64,000 nucleotides of DNA from Gillisia xinjiangensis (GTDB lineage: Bacteria; Bacteroidota; Bacteroidia; Flavobacteriales; Flavobacteriaceae): contig NZ_JBKAHK010000011.1 in NCBI RefSeq assembly GCF_046298265.1, positions 29,254-93,253 on the forward strand. The letters are read 5' to 3'. How positions within the stretch are numbered: the stretch's first letter is position 1; each line of letters begins with the position of its first letter. The notes beneath the pieces were generated by a model. That model saw only the letters and a program-made list of their open reading frames with translations. It did no database searches and had not been told where the DNA came from. Positions 1-9,131 of the stretch are shown piece after piece. The position numbers and the translations under genes were made by a program.

Positions 1-2840
1 AAATTGAAAATATTCTCTTCCGCAAAATTTCCGGTGAATTTTATAATTGCTTCCTTGAGGTTATTTAATCTATTAATGCTGGAATACTGCTTTTCTTTTA
101 TATTTTCAATCAGTTTGGCTCCGCCAAGCTCTGTTTTGTCCGTGTCCCCATACTTCTTTAAGAGTTTTTCCACTTCTGGGAACAAGTCCAGTTTCTGAAA
201 TTCCTCATATTTTTCGAGGTCCTGCAAAATTTGTCCAATTTCTTTTTCCAGTTCCTTTACCTGCTCATTTCTGGTTTTCAATTCTTTGAGAAGGGCCTGT
301 TCTTTTTGCTTATATTCTGTTTCAGCCCCTTCCAGTTCCTTATTGTATAACGATCTCTGGTTTCTGAATTCCGGCTCTCTATCAAATAATTCCCGTTTGT
401 CCATTTGATATTCTATAACCAGAGGAGTATTTGCTTCTATAAAATTCAGTTGCCCATCAATTTTATACAGACTCTTGTCAATTTCTTCGATCCTGCCGGT
501 ATCTGCTCCTTTTGCGTCAAGTTCAGATTTTTCCTGATCTTTTATCTCTTTTGTTCTTGCAGCAATTTCCTCTTCTTTCTTCAGGAACTGTGCTTTTAGA
601 TCCTGAAGAAGGACTTTTAATTTAGTTTCTTCCTGAAGGAGCAGCTCTTTCTTTTCTTTATTTTTGGAGGAAACGTCCCTCTTTACCCGGGCCAGTAATT
701 TTTCCAGGGCATCAACTGCATTTTGCTTTTCCCCGGTTAATTTCTTTCTATTCTCCAGAAGTGTATCCAAAACCTTTTCTCTTTCAGTATCTGCGCTTTG
801 TTTCAGATCATGCAATGCATTTTCTGTTTTTAAAAGTTTTTGCGAGAATTGATCCTTTTGATAGGTAGTGGTGGAACTTTCTTCTTTTAAGGTATTGATC
901 TTAGGCCGGAATTTTTTCTTTAAATTATGTTTTTCCTTTTCCAGGTTTTCTTCGGAATCGGTTTTTAGCGATTGCAATTTTTCGGCTTCTTCTGAAAATT
1001 TCAGGAGGTCCTCTTCATAATCTGCCAGGGTTTTCACCTGTTTATTCACCGCATCTAAATCAAGCTTAATCCCATAAAAGCTATTTGCATTCACCTCACT
1101 TAACTCCGGATTAAGATCTTTGCTGAAGAGTACATTTTCTTCATCAACGACCCTTCCAATGGAATTGTCCCAACCCGGAATATGTATGTTTAGCCATTCA
1201 TAAAAAGAACCTTTGCTGTCGTTTATTTTAGAACGGACGGCTCCAATTTTTTTATTGGTTTCCTGCAGGGATCTATCAAAATTTTCTTTGATGGATTCAT
1301 AAGAATTTTCAGTCCTGGCATTTTCCAGTTCCCATTCCTTTTTCAGGTGGATTATTTCTTTCCCGGAATTTTCTATAGTAGCTTCTGCCGTTTGAATTTG
1401 TTGTTCCAGCTTCTTTTTTTCATCTTCCAGAGCTGCTATTTCATTTTTAAAAATTGGCTTATGCCTTATTTTTACCTCTTTTACTTTATGTTCAAATAAT
1501 GAAATATCCTTTTCCGCGATTTCATTTTCCGCAACCGCTATAGCCTCCCGGTGCTGTTTTTCGATCTGCTCTATCAGTCTTTCATATTTAAACTGCAGGT
1601 TTTCTTTATAAGCCGAAAAAATTTCCTGATGATTTAGTCTTTCCCCAGTGAATTTATTTTTAAACTTTTCGAGCTGTGTTTCAAGTTGGTTAAGGCGGGC
1701 CTGGTATTTTTGTTCAATAGCCTCAAATTTTCCTGTGAGCAAATGCCGTTCCTCCTGTAAATGCTGTTTCGAAAGAACTACATCTGATTTTTTCCCCACT
1801 TTGGTTAAAACAGCTTCAATATTTTTGGCTTCGTAGGCCTCTTTTTTTTCTTTCAGGCTCTTGAGTTTGCCGGAAATAATGCCAATTTCCGTTTGTAGTA
1901 GTTTATGTTTTTTTCCGAAGTTTATCTCAAGAGAGGTAAGGCGTTCTTTAAATCTGGATTCTTCTGATACAGACTTTTTTAGTTCTTCTTCTAGCGCCGG
2001 TTTTTTGGTTTTAATGTTGTTCAGGAACCAGCCTAATTGCATTGATAAACTCTTTTTTTCCGCTTCCAAAAATGAATATGCCCTGTTGGCATCGGCCACA
2101 GCTTCAGCCTGGGAGCGAACAATGACCTTGCCTGATTTGTTTTTTTGGGACCAGATCTTGATGTCCTTGAGCTCTGTCTCGAAATTCCTTAAATGGTTGT
2201 GGGCGTAGGTGCTAAGATCGATCTTTATCTCCTCTTCACTCAGGGATTTTATGATGGTCTCTTTTATAAAAGCAGCATCGAGTTTAGAATTTAAAAATAC
2301 ATTTTGAATCGTCCTGGGGATATTCTGGTACTGCCGGCTTTCCAGAAGTGCATATTTTCTGAATTCAGCTGCCAGGCCCTTATTGTTTCCGTAGAGAATG
2401 TTGCGATAATCCTCGTAGTTGCTTATGATCTTTGTATAATATACATCCCTTCCAAATGCAGTTTTTGTTTGTTCAAATGTAGGAAAGGCTTTTCCTGTTT
2501 CGTCTATAAAATAATCCTGATGGTACCTGGCATCAAAAAACCTGAATGCTACCCTTCCCTGGGCTTTAAAGGCAATTACAGAATAAGTAATATCCTCACG
2601 TTTTACTTCGTAAATGATATAGGAATTTTGATAAGGAAAATAATACTGGTCGAAATTCTTTTTCTCCCTTGGGATTCCCAGCTTTGTTTTATCGGCGTTG
2701 TAGAAGAACAGGATGGCTCTTAAAAGCGTGCTTTTTCCCACCCCTTGTGTTCCTATCAGGTGGACATTCCCGTCCAGGCTTATTTCTGCATATTGTGCTG
2801 CAGCACTGTTTATGAAAATGATCTTATTCAGGGATCTCAT
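1..2840 (-). CDS. SMC-like ATPase, JetC/MksB type (partial, 3' end outside window)
   Basis: The frame is open from the ATG at 2840 to the left edge, at least 946 codons, so the C-terminus is not visible. A Walker A motif GTQGVGKST lies at residues 30-38, preceded by a strand that fits an SMC head (NVHLI). From about residue 200 onward the protein is almost entirely charged, K/E/Q/L-rich coiled coil, interrupted near residue 480 by a less helical stretch that could be the hinge. The start overlaps the end of the upstream gene by 17 nt. With the two preceding genes it forms the kleisin-KITE-SMC order of MksFEB/JetABC condensin-like systems, which extrude DNA and, in Wadjet, restrict plasmids. 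Whether a JetD/MksG nuclease follows cannot be seen. An SbcC/Rad50-like protein is the alternative, made less likely by the two small partners. Confidence 0.75.
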   Translation of the reverse strand, partial: MRSLNKIIFINSAAAQYAEISLDGNVHLIGTQGVGKSTLLRAILFFYNADKTKLGIPREKKNFDQYYFPYQNSYIIYEVKREDITYSVIAFKAQGRVAFRFFDARYHQDYFIDETGKAFPTFEQTKTAFGRDVYYTKIISNYEDYRNILYGNNKGLAAEFRKYALLESRQYQNIPRTIQNVFLNSKLDAAFIKETIIKSLSEEEIKIDLSTYAHNHLRNFETELKDIKIWSQKNKSGKVIVRSQAEAVADANRAYSFLEAEKKSLSMQLGWFLNNIKTKKPALEEELKKSVSEESRFKERLTSLEINFGKKHKLLQTEIGIISGKLKSLKEKKEAYEAKNIEAVLTKVGKKSDVVLSKQHLQEERHLLTGKFEAIEQKYQARLNQLETQLEKFKNKFTGERLNHQEIFSAYKENLQFKYERLIEQIEKQHREAIAVAENEIAEKDISLFEHKVKEVKIRHKPIFKNEIAALEDEKKKLEQQIQTAEATIENSGKEIIHLKKEWELENARTENSYESIKENFDRSLQETNKKIGAVRSKINDSKGSFYEWLNIHIPGWDNSIGRVVDEENVLFSKDLNPELSEVNANSFYGIKLDLDAVNKQVKTLADYEEDLLKFSEEAEKLQSLKTDSEENLEKEKHNLKKKFRPKINTLKEESSTTTYQKDQFSQKLLKTENALHDLKQSADTEREKVLDTLLENRKKLTGEKQNAVDALEKLLARVKRDVSSKNKEKKELLLQEETKLKVLLQDLKAQFLKKEEEIAARTKEIKDQEKSELDAKGADTGRIEEIDKSLYKIDGQLNFIEANTPLVIEYQMDKRELFDREPEFRNQRSLYNKELEGAETEYKQKEQALLKELKTRNEQVKELEKEIGQILQDLEKYEEFQKLDLFPEVEKLLKKYGDTDKTELGGAKLIENIKEKQYSSINRLNNLKEAIIKFTGNFAEENIFN

Positions 2841-3399
2841 TGGCGATGTCTTCAGGGATGTGTATTGCTAATATTAGTTCTTCCAGGTATGCGAAAGATG
2901 AAAGCACTTTATAGGTGCCGGAAACTTCATCCTGTAATTCCACAAAATTGTCCCTGATCAAAAATTTGGCAAGATTTGAAGCAGCGTCTGTGAAGTTGGA
3001 TTTTTTTGTAACTTTTTTTAACCCTGTTAATTTGGTTTTCAGATCTGCATCTGTATTAAGCCGCACCATAATATCGGCAATGCTAAAACGAAAACCGGAG
3101 CCAAAAGAAGGATCAAAGGTTTTAAAAAAGTCCAGGATGTCTATCCACTTAAAGGCAAATTCCAGCTTGCGCTCCAAATTCACCTTAGATTCATCTCTGC
3201 TAAAATAAAAGTATCCATCTCCCTTTTCCAAAATGAAATTGATGTTTTCAAAATATGAGGTGAGCTGCTCATAATGATTTTCATCTTCCAGGACTCCATA
3301 TAGCTTGCGATTAAGGTCATTGGAACTGTTGGAACAAATAAATTTTCCTTTGCTCAGGACCTCGAAAATCTCGGCGGTGTGTTTGGGGAATTCCTGCAT
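2824..3399 (-). CDS. KITE-like subunit of SMC complex (JetB/MksE type)
   Basis: A 191-aa acidic, helical protein with no membrane segment. Its size, its place between a larger kleisin-like gene and an SMC gene, and its winged-helix-like C-terminal half (alternating helices followed by a short beta region near residues 150-170) fit the JetB/MksE/MukE family, whose members dimerise and bind the kleisin. The gene starts directly after the stop codon of the upstream gene and its end overlaps the SMC gene, so the three should be translationally coupled. The assignment rests mostly on architecture; sequence similarity could not be tested. Confidence 0.6.
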   Translation of the reverse strand: MQEFPKHTAEIFEVLSKGKFICSNSSNDLNRKLYGVLEDENHYEQLTSYFENINFILEKGDGYFYFSRDESKVNLERKLEFAFKWIDILDFFKTFDPSFGSGFRFSIADIMVRLNTDADLKTKLTGLKKVTKKSNFTDAASNLAKFLIRDNFVELQDEVSGTYKVLSSFAYLEELILAIHIPEDIANEIPE

Positions 3400-4599
3400 T
3401 TAATTGGGTTTTGGATAAACAATGGTGTATTCTATATCTTGATAGGTTTCATAACTGGAACTGATCTCCAATATATCTTCGTACTGAGAGATCAACTGGC
3501 AATATATGGTTACCCGCTCAGCAAAAGAAACCTCTTTCAAAAAATCATAATTCACCAGAAAACTGAAAAGATTATTGCCGGTTGCCATAAAGTTGTTTTT
3601 CACCTCTTCCAGGTTGATCAAAACTTCCTCCTTTATTTGTGTATCCAGTTGGTCCCGGGAGATATTTTCGGCTACGGGAATTTTAATTTCTGCTTTTGTT
3701 TTAATTCGGGAGCCAATTTTTTTAATGGCTTCAAAAGCTTCATCTGTAGTAAGAAAATCCAGAGAAAGTTTTACGGGATAGGTGGGTTGCTTTTCAAAGA
3801 CCACTAAATGCCGTTGGGCCAATACTTTTTTAATATCAGTACTGGCTTCGATAATGAATTGATCCTTTAAGTATTTTATCTTGCGAAGTTTTTCTATGAT
3901 GCCGCTTTGGTACTTGATCTGGTTCAGAAATTCTATTATCTGTTTTTCGGTTTCGATCAGGTTATGTGAACATTCAATAAGATCGCGTTTTAGTTGAACG
4001 ATGATAAGATTCAGCTCCTCATCCAGAGCCGATTTAAAGAAGGTTTTTTCTTCGTTTGAGATCAAATATTCTGTTTGTTCAATAAGATCTTTGATGTCAA
4101 GCCTTTTGCGATCCAGGTTTTCGAGTTTGGCTTTTTTGTTTTTGTAGTTAGGCTCGTTTTTAAAAGTCGTGTCTATGTTGCGGCGCAGATCTACCACGTT
4201 TCTCACCGTGCTTAAGGCGATCTTTTTAAAGGTGTTTTTTATAAACCTTAGATAATTGTACTTCCTGACCTCATTTTTTTCGTTCAGGAAATAATCTATG
4301 TTTTCCCGTACGCTCCGAATATTTTCATTGATATAGAAAGTATTTATCTCCTCATTTACCCCAAGCACATTTTCAAAAAATTCGAGGTACTGCGTATCGA
4401 GTTCGAGATACTCGTCATTTTTATAGATTACCGAATGATCTATAAGGAACTGGATTTTTTCCTCTTTATAATCCACCATTTCCAAAGCGTAGTCATACCG
4501 GTACGCCAGGGATTTTCTTTTAACAAACATTTCAGAAAGCAGCTTCTCTTCCATTTGGAGCGCCCTGAGAAGTTCTTTTAAAGTGGAGAAAGTGTTCAT
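3400..4599 (-). CDS. kleisin-like subunit of SMC complex (JetA/MksF type)
   Basis: A 399-aa protein, first gene of the three-gene operon. The N-terminal ~90 residues look like a winged-helix domain (a helical start, then an acidic 'YKNDEYLELDTQYLEFF' stretch). The centre (residues 130-260) is long amphipathic helix rich in K, E, L and I, as expected for the neck-binding helices of a kleisin. The C-terminal ~100 residues are a second globular part. JetA and MksF are of similar size and also lead the operon. The next gene follows without a gap. No promoter was identified with confidence in the AT-rich region upstream of 4599. Confidence 0.6.
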   Translation of the reverse strand: MNTFSTLKELLRALQMEEKLLSEMFVKRKSLAYRYDYALEMVDYKEEKIQFLIDHSVIYKNDEYLELDTQYLEFFENVLGVNEEINTFYINENIRSVRENIDYFLNEKNEVRKYNYLRFIKNTFKKIALSTVRNVVDLRRNIDTTFKNEPNYKNKKAKLENLDRKRLDIKDLIEQTEYLISNEEKTFFKSALDEELNLIIVQLKRDLIECSHNLIETEKQIIEFLNQIKYQSGIIEKLRKIKYLKDQFIIEASTDIKKVLAQRHLVVFEKQPTYPVKLSLDFLTTDEAFEAIKKIGSRIKTKAEIKIPVAENISRDQLDTQIKEEVLINLEEVKNNFMATGNNLFSFLVNYDFLKEVSFAERVTIYCQLISQYEDILEISSSYETYQDIEYTIVYPKPN

Positions 4600-5425
4600 T
4601 TACAAAATCAAGATATTCAGGTGGTCAAGATAGCATTTTCAAATGAGAGGAGCCACTTGAATTATTTAGAAATGAAGAACCTTTTGGCTAGATTCTTTCA
4701 GCCTTCTACTATGAATACCGGGTATAGCTTTTTTAGCGCAAGGGTGAAGTTAATTTTAGTCCTTGTTTAGGTTGGAAATTATTTTTTTTGAACTTCTTAT
4801 ATATTTTTTTCCTCTTTAAAAACTACCAGGTTGGTGCCAAATTTTTTTTTGAATGTCAGTGTAAATTGCTGTGGATTTTGCAATTGGCCTCCTGGTACAG
4901 CAGATGAGCTTATTGTTGATCGTCACGGGACAGTTCTGGATAAGGAGATTTCAGTGAAAAACCCTTCAATGTGTAAATTGCTTATTAAACCTTTACATTC
5001 CGGGGAGCTTTATGGATCTTTCAGTTTTTAAAAGAAAAAAGGAAGGAAAATAATTTCACCCAGGAAGAATTTGCTGAACGTGTGGGAATTGCACTAACCG
5101 TGGTACGAAAAATAGACAGGGAAAAGAAAATTTAAACCTTGCAAAGGTAAACCATGTTTTAAAAATGTTTGGGCACATACAGGCACCGGTAAGCGAGAAA
5201 GACCTTTCCAAAAAGTAGGCGAGTTGCTCTCCTGAAGTGGACATCAGGAGAAGTATGTCAAACTCATAGAAAAATGGTATACTTTATTTTTTCAATAGGA
5301 TGAAAATTTGAATATATAAATAGTTGAATTCTGTAGATATCAGGATTCAAGCAAAGCGGATGTTGTTCAATTTATATCCAAGTTTTGAACAATAATGTCG
5401 CTTATTTACATCTAAAATTATATAT
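4600..5425. other. 826-bp tract without an intact gene
   Basis: This stretch separates the SMC operon from hipBA. Its right part contains a decayed HTH gene (5011-5218, listed separately) and the first half of the hipB operator. A plus-strand open frame at 4831-5031 runs into the HTH remnant but matches nothing I recognise. The rest is AT-rich with homopolymer T runs. Confidence 0.5.
5011..5218 (+). pseudogene. decayed HipB-like XRE antitoxin gene
   Basis: One frame reads FTQEEFAERVGIALTVVRK, a clear XRE helix-turn-helix typical of HipB/y4mF-type antitoxins, and then hits a stop after KIDREKKI. The neighbouring frame continues the family pattern without a break (KENLNLAKVNHVLKMFG, then VSEKDLSKK and a TAG stop at 5216-5218). 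A single-base indel near 5114-5120 explains both. Upstream of LKEKRKENN another frame change is needed to find a start. It lies ~230 bp before an intact hipBA pair and is probably the remnant of an older, related module. Confidence 0.6.
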
Positions 5426-5443
5426 TTGTCGTTAATAAGCGAC
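5397..5443 (+). promoter_or_regulatory. hipBA promoter with flanking operator half-sites
   Basis: Two 10-bp inverted half-sites, GTCGCTTATT (5397-5406) and AATAAGCGAC (5434-5443), are separated by 27 bp. Between them lies TATATTTG (5421-5428), a match to the Bacteroidota -7 element TAnnTTTG. The second half-site ends 3 nt before the ATG at 5447. The arrangement suits autorepression by a HipB dimer pair, as in known hipBA operons. The binding itself is inferred. Confidence 0.6.
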
Positions 5444-5446
5444 TTA

Positions 5447-5734
5447 ATGAACTCTAAAAAAGCATTGCTCCTTCCCAAATATCAGAAAATATTTGATGGA
5501 ATAGGTGAGAATATCAAGCTTGCGCGAAAGCGTAGAAAGCTAACTGCGGAGCAGGTCGCAGAACGTGCCGGCATCCACCGCGCTACGTTGTACCGGGTTG
5601 AGAAGGGCGATCCATCGGTCGCTATTGGCATTTACTTCAATGTGCTCAAGGTATTAAATCTTGAAAAGGATTTTAATAGCCTAGCCGAAGATGATAAACT
5701 TGGCCGGAAACTTCAGGATCTTGATTTACTTTAA
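5447..5734 (+). CDS. HipB-like XRE antitoxin/transcriptional repressor
   Basis: A 95-aa protein from the ATG at 5447; a TTG seven codons upstream (5426) is in frame but lies inside the promoter element. An XRE helix-turn-helix occupies residues ~22-75 (NIKLARKRRKLTAEQVAERA, then HRATLYRVEKGDPSVAIG). The C-terminal tail DKLGRKLQDLDLL resembles the toxin-contacting tail of HipB-type antitoxins. hipA follows after 3 nt. It probably binds the flanking inverted repeat and represses the operon together with HipA. Confidence 0.85.
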   Translation: MNSKKALLLPKYQKIFDGIGENIKLARKRRKLTAEQVAERAGIHRATLYRVEKGDPSVAIGIYFNVLKVLNLEKDFNSLAEDDKLGRKLQDLDLL

Positions 5735-5737
5735 GCT

Positions 5738-6994
5738 ATGGCAGGAGGAAAATTTGATATTTATGTGTATGCAGATTGGAAAGGCTTGATTGGTCCTGTG
5801 CATATTGGAATACTTTCGGCACATTTTGCTAAAGCTAAAAAAGCATTCAGCTTCGAGTACAATAAAGAATGGTTAGCGCGGGATTCCTATCAGCTGCTTG
5901 ATCCGGATATTATGTTTTATTCCGGGCCACAGTACCCTTCCGATAAGGAAAATTTTGGCATCTTTTTAGACAGCATGCCAGATACATGGGGGAAGACCTT
6001 GATGAAGCGCAGAGAGTCGCAAGATGCAAGAGCTCGCAATGAGAAGGCGAGAACACTTTATGAAATTGATTATTTGTTAGGTGTTTACGATGAAAGTCGA
6101 ATGGGAGCACTTCGGTTTAAGACAGATCCAGATGGGCCATTTTTGGATAACGATAACCAAAATCCTACACCGCCCTGGTCCTCACTCGGAGACTTACAGG
6201 AAGCGGTCGATCATCTTGAGAATGACACACAGAGTGATGATATTCGCCAATGGATAGCCGTTCTCATCGCACCTGGATCTTCTCTTGGCGGTGCCAGACC
6301 CAAAGCAAACATATTGGGAAAGGACAAAGACCTATGGATTGCAAAGTTTCCTTCAAAAACAGATACCGTGGATAAGGCAGCCTGGGAATTCCTTACCTAT
6401 AAACTGGCAATTGCAGGTGGCATTGAAATGTCAGAATCCAGAATTGAGCGAATTTCCGGTGCATATCATACTTTTTTGACTAAACGATTTGATCGTGAAA
6501 AGGGTAATCGTATCCATTTTGCATCAGCAATGACGATGACCGGGAATACCGAGGAATCTCTCAAAACAAATACACCCAGTTATCTCGATATCGTGGATGT
6601 TATAGAGAATTACGGAACGAATGTAGATGAAAATCTTCAACAGTTATGGCGCAGGATTGTATTCAATATTGCCGTCTCAAATACAGACGATCACTTGCGT
6701 AATCACGGTTTTATCCTGAATGAAATAGGTTGGGAACTTTCACCTGCCTTTGATCTGAACCCATCGATTGATAAGGATGGACTTGCGCTCAATATAGATA
6801 TGGATGATAATGCGCTGAATTTTGAACTTGCAAGAAGCGTTGGGAAATTTTTCCGTTTGAACGAAAGTGAAATGGATACCATCCTTAAAGAAGTTTTGAA
6901 TGCGGTCAAGGAGTGGAAATCTGTCGCAAAGCAAATAGGTATTCCCCCTAGGGAACAACTATTGATGGAACCAGCCTTTCATACAGAGCTATAA
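5738..6994 (+). CDS. HipA-family serine/threonine kinase toxin
   Basis: 418 aa. Kinase landmarks of HipA are present in order: the P-loop-like GSSLGGARPK (180-189), the ATP-binding lysine in AKF (203), the catalytic loop SNTDDHLRNH (314-323) and the DFG-equivalent FDLNP (338-342). The family phosphorylates translation factors such as glutamyl-tRNA synthetase, causing growth arrest and persistence, and is neutralised by HipB. No residue of these motifs is missing, so the toxin should be active. The gene sits 3 nt after hipB. The target in this organism is unknown. Confidence 0.9.
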   Translation: MAGGKFDIYVYADWKGLIGPVHIGILSAHFAKAKKAFSFEYNKEWLARDSYQLLDPDIMFYSGPQYPSDKENFGIFLDSMPDTWGKTLMKRRESQDARARNEKARTLYEIDYLLGVYDESRMGALRFKTDPDGPFLDNDNQNPTPPWSSLGDLQEAVDHLENDTQSDDIRQWIAVLIAPGSSLGGARPKANILGKDKDLWIAKFPSKTDTVDKAAWEFLTYKLAIAGGIEMSESRIERISGAYHTFLTKRFDREKGNRIHFASAMTMTGNTEESLKTNTPSYLDIVDVIENYGTNVDENLQQLWRRIVFNIAVSNTDDHLRNHGFILNEIGWELSPAFDLNPSIDKDGLALNIDMDDNALNFELARSVGKFFRLNESEMDTILKEVLNAVKEWKSVAKQIGIPPREQLLMEPAFHTEL

Positions 6995-7065
6995 GTAAAC
7001 CAGTTCAAGCCAGCTCACAAGCAATAGACAAAAAAAACTGCGGAGTCATTCGGTCATACTCAAAA

Positions 7066-7785
7066 TCATTTCAGTTTTTTAAAAATGTTTTCCAGCGTTT
7101 CATTATGTTTTGAAAATGGGGTTCTAGAGGGGGCATTTTTGAGGGTGTTGTAATTATACTTTTTACCATCTGGGCGGAAGACTAATTTTGAAGTAATAAA
7201 TAGGTTCTTTATGGTCATGGTATTATTTGGAAATGTTTTGGTGAAATAGTTATAAAATTCGCGGGAACTGGGACCGTCCATTTTAAAATGAATTCTGGAG
7301 TTGTGGTCTTTCCAGTTTTTGGTAAGCACGTTGTGGAAATCTTCCAATGAGGTCAGGTCCTGATTTACCAACTCATACCGGACGAGATCGTTATATAACT
7401 GCTCAAGTTTCACATCTGGAATGGTAAGATTAAAATTCTCCAATGGGATTACTCCCGGCCTTTTCAAATGCGGCAAAAAGGATCGTTCAAATTTATCGGA
7501 CCAGGAAAGAACACAAAAAAAGAAACCCAACCCAAATGCAGCTGTAGTTATTACCTGAAGCAGGAGGTTATCAGCCTGGGAGGTACTTTGAGAAAAATAC
7601 ATCAGATGCATAAAACCAAGTCCCACCAGGTTAAAAAGGATTCTCGGTTTTTCTACCTGACTATACGAGTTAAAAGAGGTGTTTAGAAAATAGCGAAAAA
7701 TTCCCGGAGCAAAATGAATAGCTAAACGCCCGTATGCATAAATAAATGCCACATTTGCCAGATATTGAAAAAGATCAAAATTCAT
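7066..7785 (-). CDS. hypothetical protein with N-terminal membrane segments
   Basis: 239 aa, not recognised. Three hydrophobic stretches lie in the first ~100 residues (near 8-35, 48-65 and 78-95). The remaining ~140 residues look soluble and basic, with a tryptophan- and phenylalanine-rich C-terminal half. Its start lies 11 nt inside the 3' end of the tyrosine recombinase gene, so the two are co-transcribed and translationally coupled. This suggests a role tied to the mobile element, but no function can be given. Confidence 0.65.
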   Translation of the reverse strand: MNFDLFQYLANVAFIYAYGRLAIHFAPGIFRYFLNTSFNSYSQVEKPRILFNLVGLGFMHLMYFSQSTSQADNLLLQVITTAAFGLGFFFCVLSWSDKFERSFLPHLKRPGVIPLENFNLTIPDVKLEQLYNDLVRYELVNQDLTSLEDFHNVLTKNWKDHNSRIHFKMDGPSSREFYNYFTKTFPNNTMTIKNLFITSKLVFRPDGKKYNYNTLKNAPSRTPFSKHNETLENIFKKLK

Positions 7786-8806
7786 AATCTATTTGCAGCT
7801 CAGGTATTAAGGTGGCAGCCTCTTTCTTCTTTTTGTCCACTATTTTTGCATAAATCTGTGTGGTTCTTACTTCCTTGTGGCCAAGAACCTTTGAAACAGT
7901 GTAAATGTCTGCTCCATTTTCCAGAAGAAGAACCGCATGGGTATGCCTGGCGCTATGAAAGGTGATGTGTTTGGTAATTCCTGCCCTCATACACCACCTG
8001 AGGATTTCAGCATTAAAATGCGCTCCATATTTTAGCCCCTTGAAGACACGGTCTATTTCCTGCCTTCTTTTTCCTAAAAGCTGTTTTGCCTGGTTTGAAA
8101 TATATTGGTATTCCTGTCCGGCGGTTTTTTTTTGTTTGAAGATCAGCCGTGTACCTTCCTCTTCATCGCGGACTTCAGCCCAGGTAAGTTTATCTATATC
8201 GCTCCACCTCAGGCCTGTCAAACAACTAAATATGAATGCATATTTTAGAACCTGGTGTTTACAGTTTGCTTTAACTAAGGCCTGAAGGTCTTCATTGGTA
8301 AGATATTCCCGAGCTGTTTCTCCCTGTGCATAGCCTTTGACGGTAGTAGCAAAATTCCTTCTGGTATAACCCTCATCAAAAGCATGTCTTAAAGCGGCTT
8401 TAAATTTATTGTAATAGGAATATTTGGAATTTTGGGATAGGAGCGTATCTGATTTGGTCCTGGCCTTATTGAGAAATTTTTTAAAGCCTAAAACAAATTC
8501 TTCATCAATGTCCTCAAATGTTATTTTTTTCTTTTTGCAGTAATCCTCGAGATGATTTTGAGCAGCATCCCAGTTATCATAGTTTCCTTTGCTCTCATAA
8601 CGCTCTTCCTTTAATTTTTCATAGTACGTGAGAAATAACAACCTGTTTTTAGATCGATCCTTAATCCCGTATCTCCCCTGGGCGTATTCGGCCCTGCGGA
8701 TAGAGAGAATCTGTTCAGCCCTTAAAAGAGTTTCAGCGTTTTCTTTTTTTTCAGAAGTATTTTTCGGATTGATGTATAAATACTCCTTAAGATATTCAAA
8801 TTCCAA
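7775..8806 (-). CDS. tyrosine recombinase/integrase, N-terminally short
   Basis: 343 aa. The catalytic set is present: Arg200 (TGLRWSD), a lysine near 227, His284/Arg287 (HSARH), His310 (LGHKEVRTT) and Tyr319. A core-binding SAM-like domain lies at about 55-160. Compared with the second integrase in this window (32840-33976), the protein starts where the other reaches residue ~38, so the N-terminal arm-binding segment is absent. The start used here is a TTG and the frame is closed by a stop 12 codons upstream, with no ATG between. It may therefore be a truncated, possibly inactive gene. It lacks a visible IntI-type insert and is not an integron integrase. Confidence 0.8.
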   Translation of the reverse strand: MEFEYLKEYLYINPKNTSEKKENAETLLRAEQILSIRRAEYAQGRYGIKDRSKNRLLFLTYYEKLKEERYESKGNYDNWDAAQNHLEDYCKKKKITFEDIDEEFVLGFKKFLNKARTKSDTLLSQNSKYSYYNKFKAALRHAFDEGYTRRNFATTVKGYAQGETAREYLTNEDLQALVKANCKHQVLKYAFIFSCLTGLRWSDIDKLTWAEVRDEEEGTRLIFKQKKTAGQEYQYISNQAKQLLGKRRQEIDRVFKGLKYGAHFNAEILRWCMRAGITKHITFHSARHTHAVLLLENGADIYTVSKVLGHKEVRTTQIYAKIVDKKKKEAATLIPELQIDYEF

Positions 8807-8818
8807 TACAGGAAGTGA

Positions 8819-8889
8819 GAAATTAGCATTAACAGTGCTTTACAAGCGGAAAAATAAAAAAGGTACAGAAAGGTACACGGAAATTAGCA
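8819..8889. repeat. paired short direct repeats at integrase 5' end
   Basis: GAAATTAGCA occurs at 8819-8828 and again at 8880-8889. Between them AAAGGTACA occurs twice, at 8859-8867 and 8869-8877. They lie directly upstream of the shortened integrase. Nested repeats of this size are common as arm-type or core recombinase sites, but this role is inferred. Confidence 0.4.
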
Positions 8890-9131
8890 CCACTTTTTTA
8901 AAAAAAAATGAAAAGAAAATCTTGCCTCTAATTTGACCAAAAATAATAAAGTAAAATTTTCAGATCCTGGGTCTTGTTTATTAGGCTCCAGGAATTCAAA
9001 TTTAAATAAAACTAAAAAGATAACCTGGCCGGTAATTTCGCCAGGAATAATAATAAAAAATCGCAGGCCGTTGGTCAGGTTTTTTGATCAGACCATTTCC
9101 AGAAATAGCTAGGAATCGCCCAAATAAATCT

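Noticed and set aside
2915..3807. Several plus-strand open frames of 70-140 codons
   Set aside because: Antisense shadows of the SMC operon; the minus-strand frames have consistent overlaps and recognisable features.
4831..5031. 66-codon open frame upstream of the HTH remnant
   Set aside because: No family recognised, odd Cys/Pro-rich composition, and it ends by running into the decayed gene. Not supported as a gene.
7775..8806. Integrase as the integron integrase of the cassette array
   Set aside because: It aligns by eye with the phage-type Bacteroidota integrase at 32840-33976 and shows no IntI-specific insert; it also faces away from the array.
8628..8936. 102-codon plus-strand frame ending in a lysine-rich tail
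   Set aside because: Most of it lies antisense to the integrase catalytic gene and the rest covers the direct repeats; no family match.
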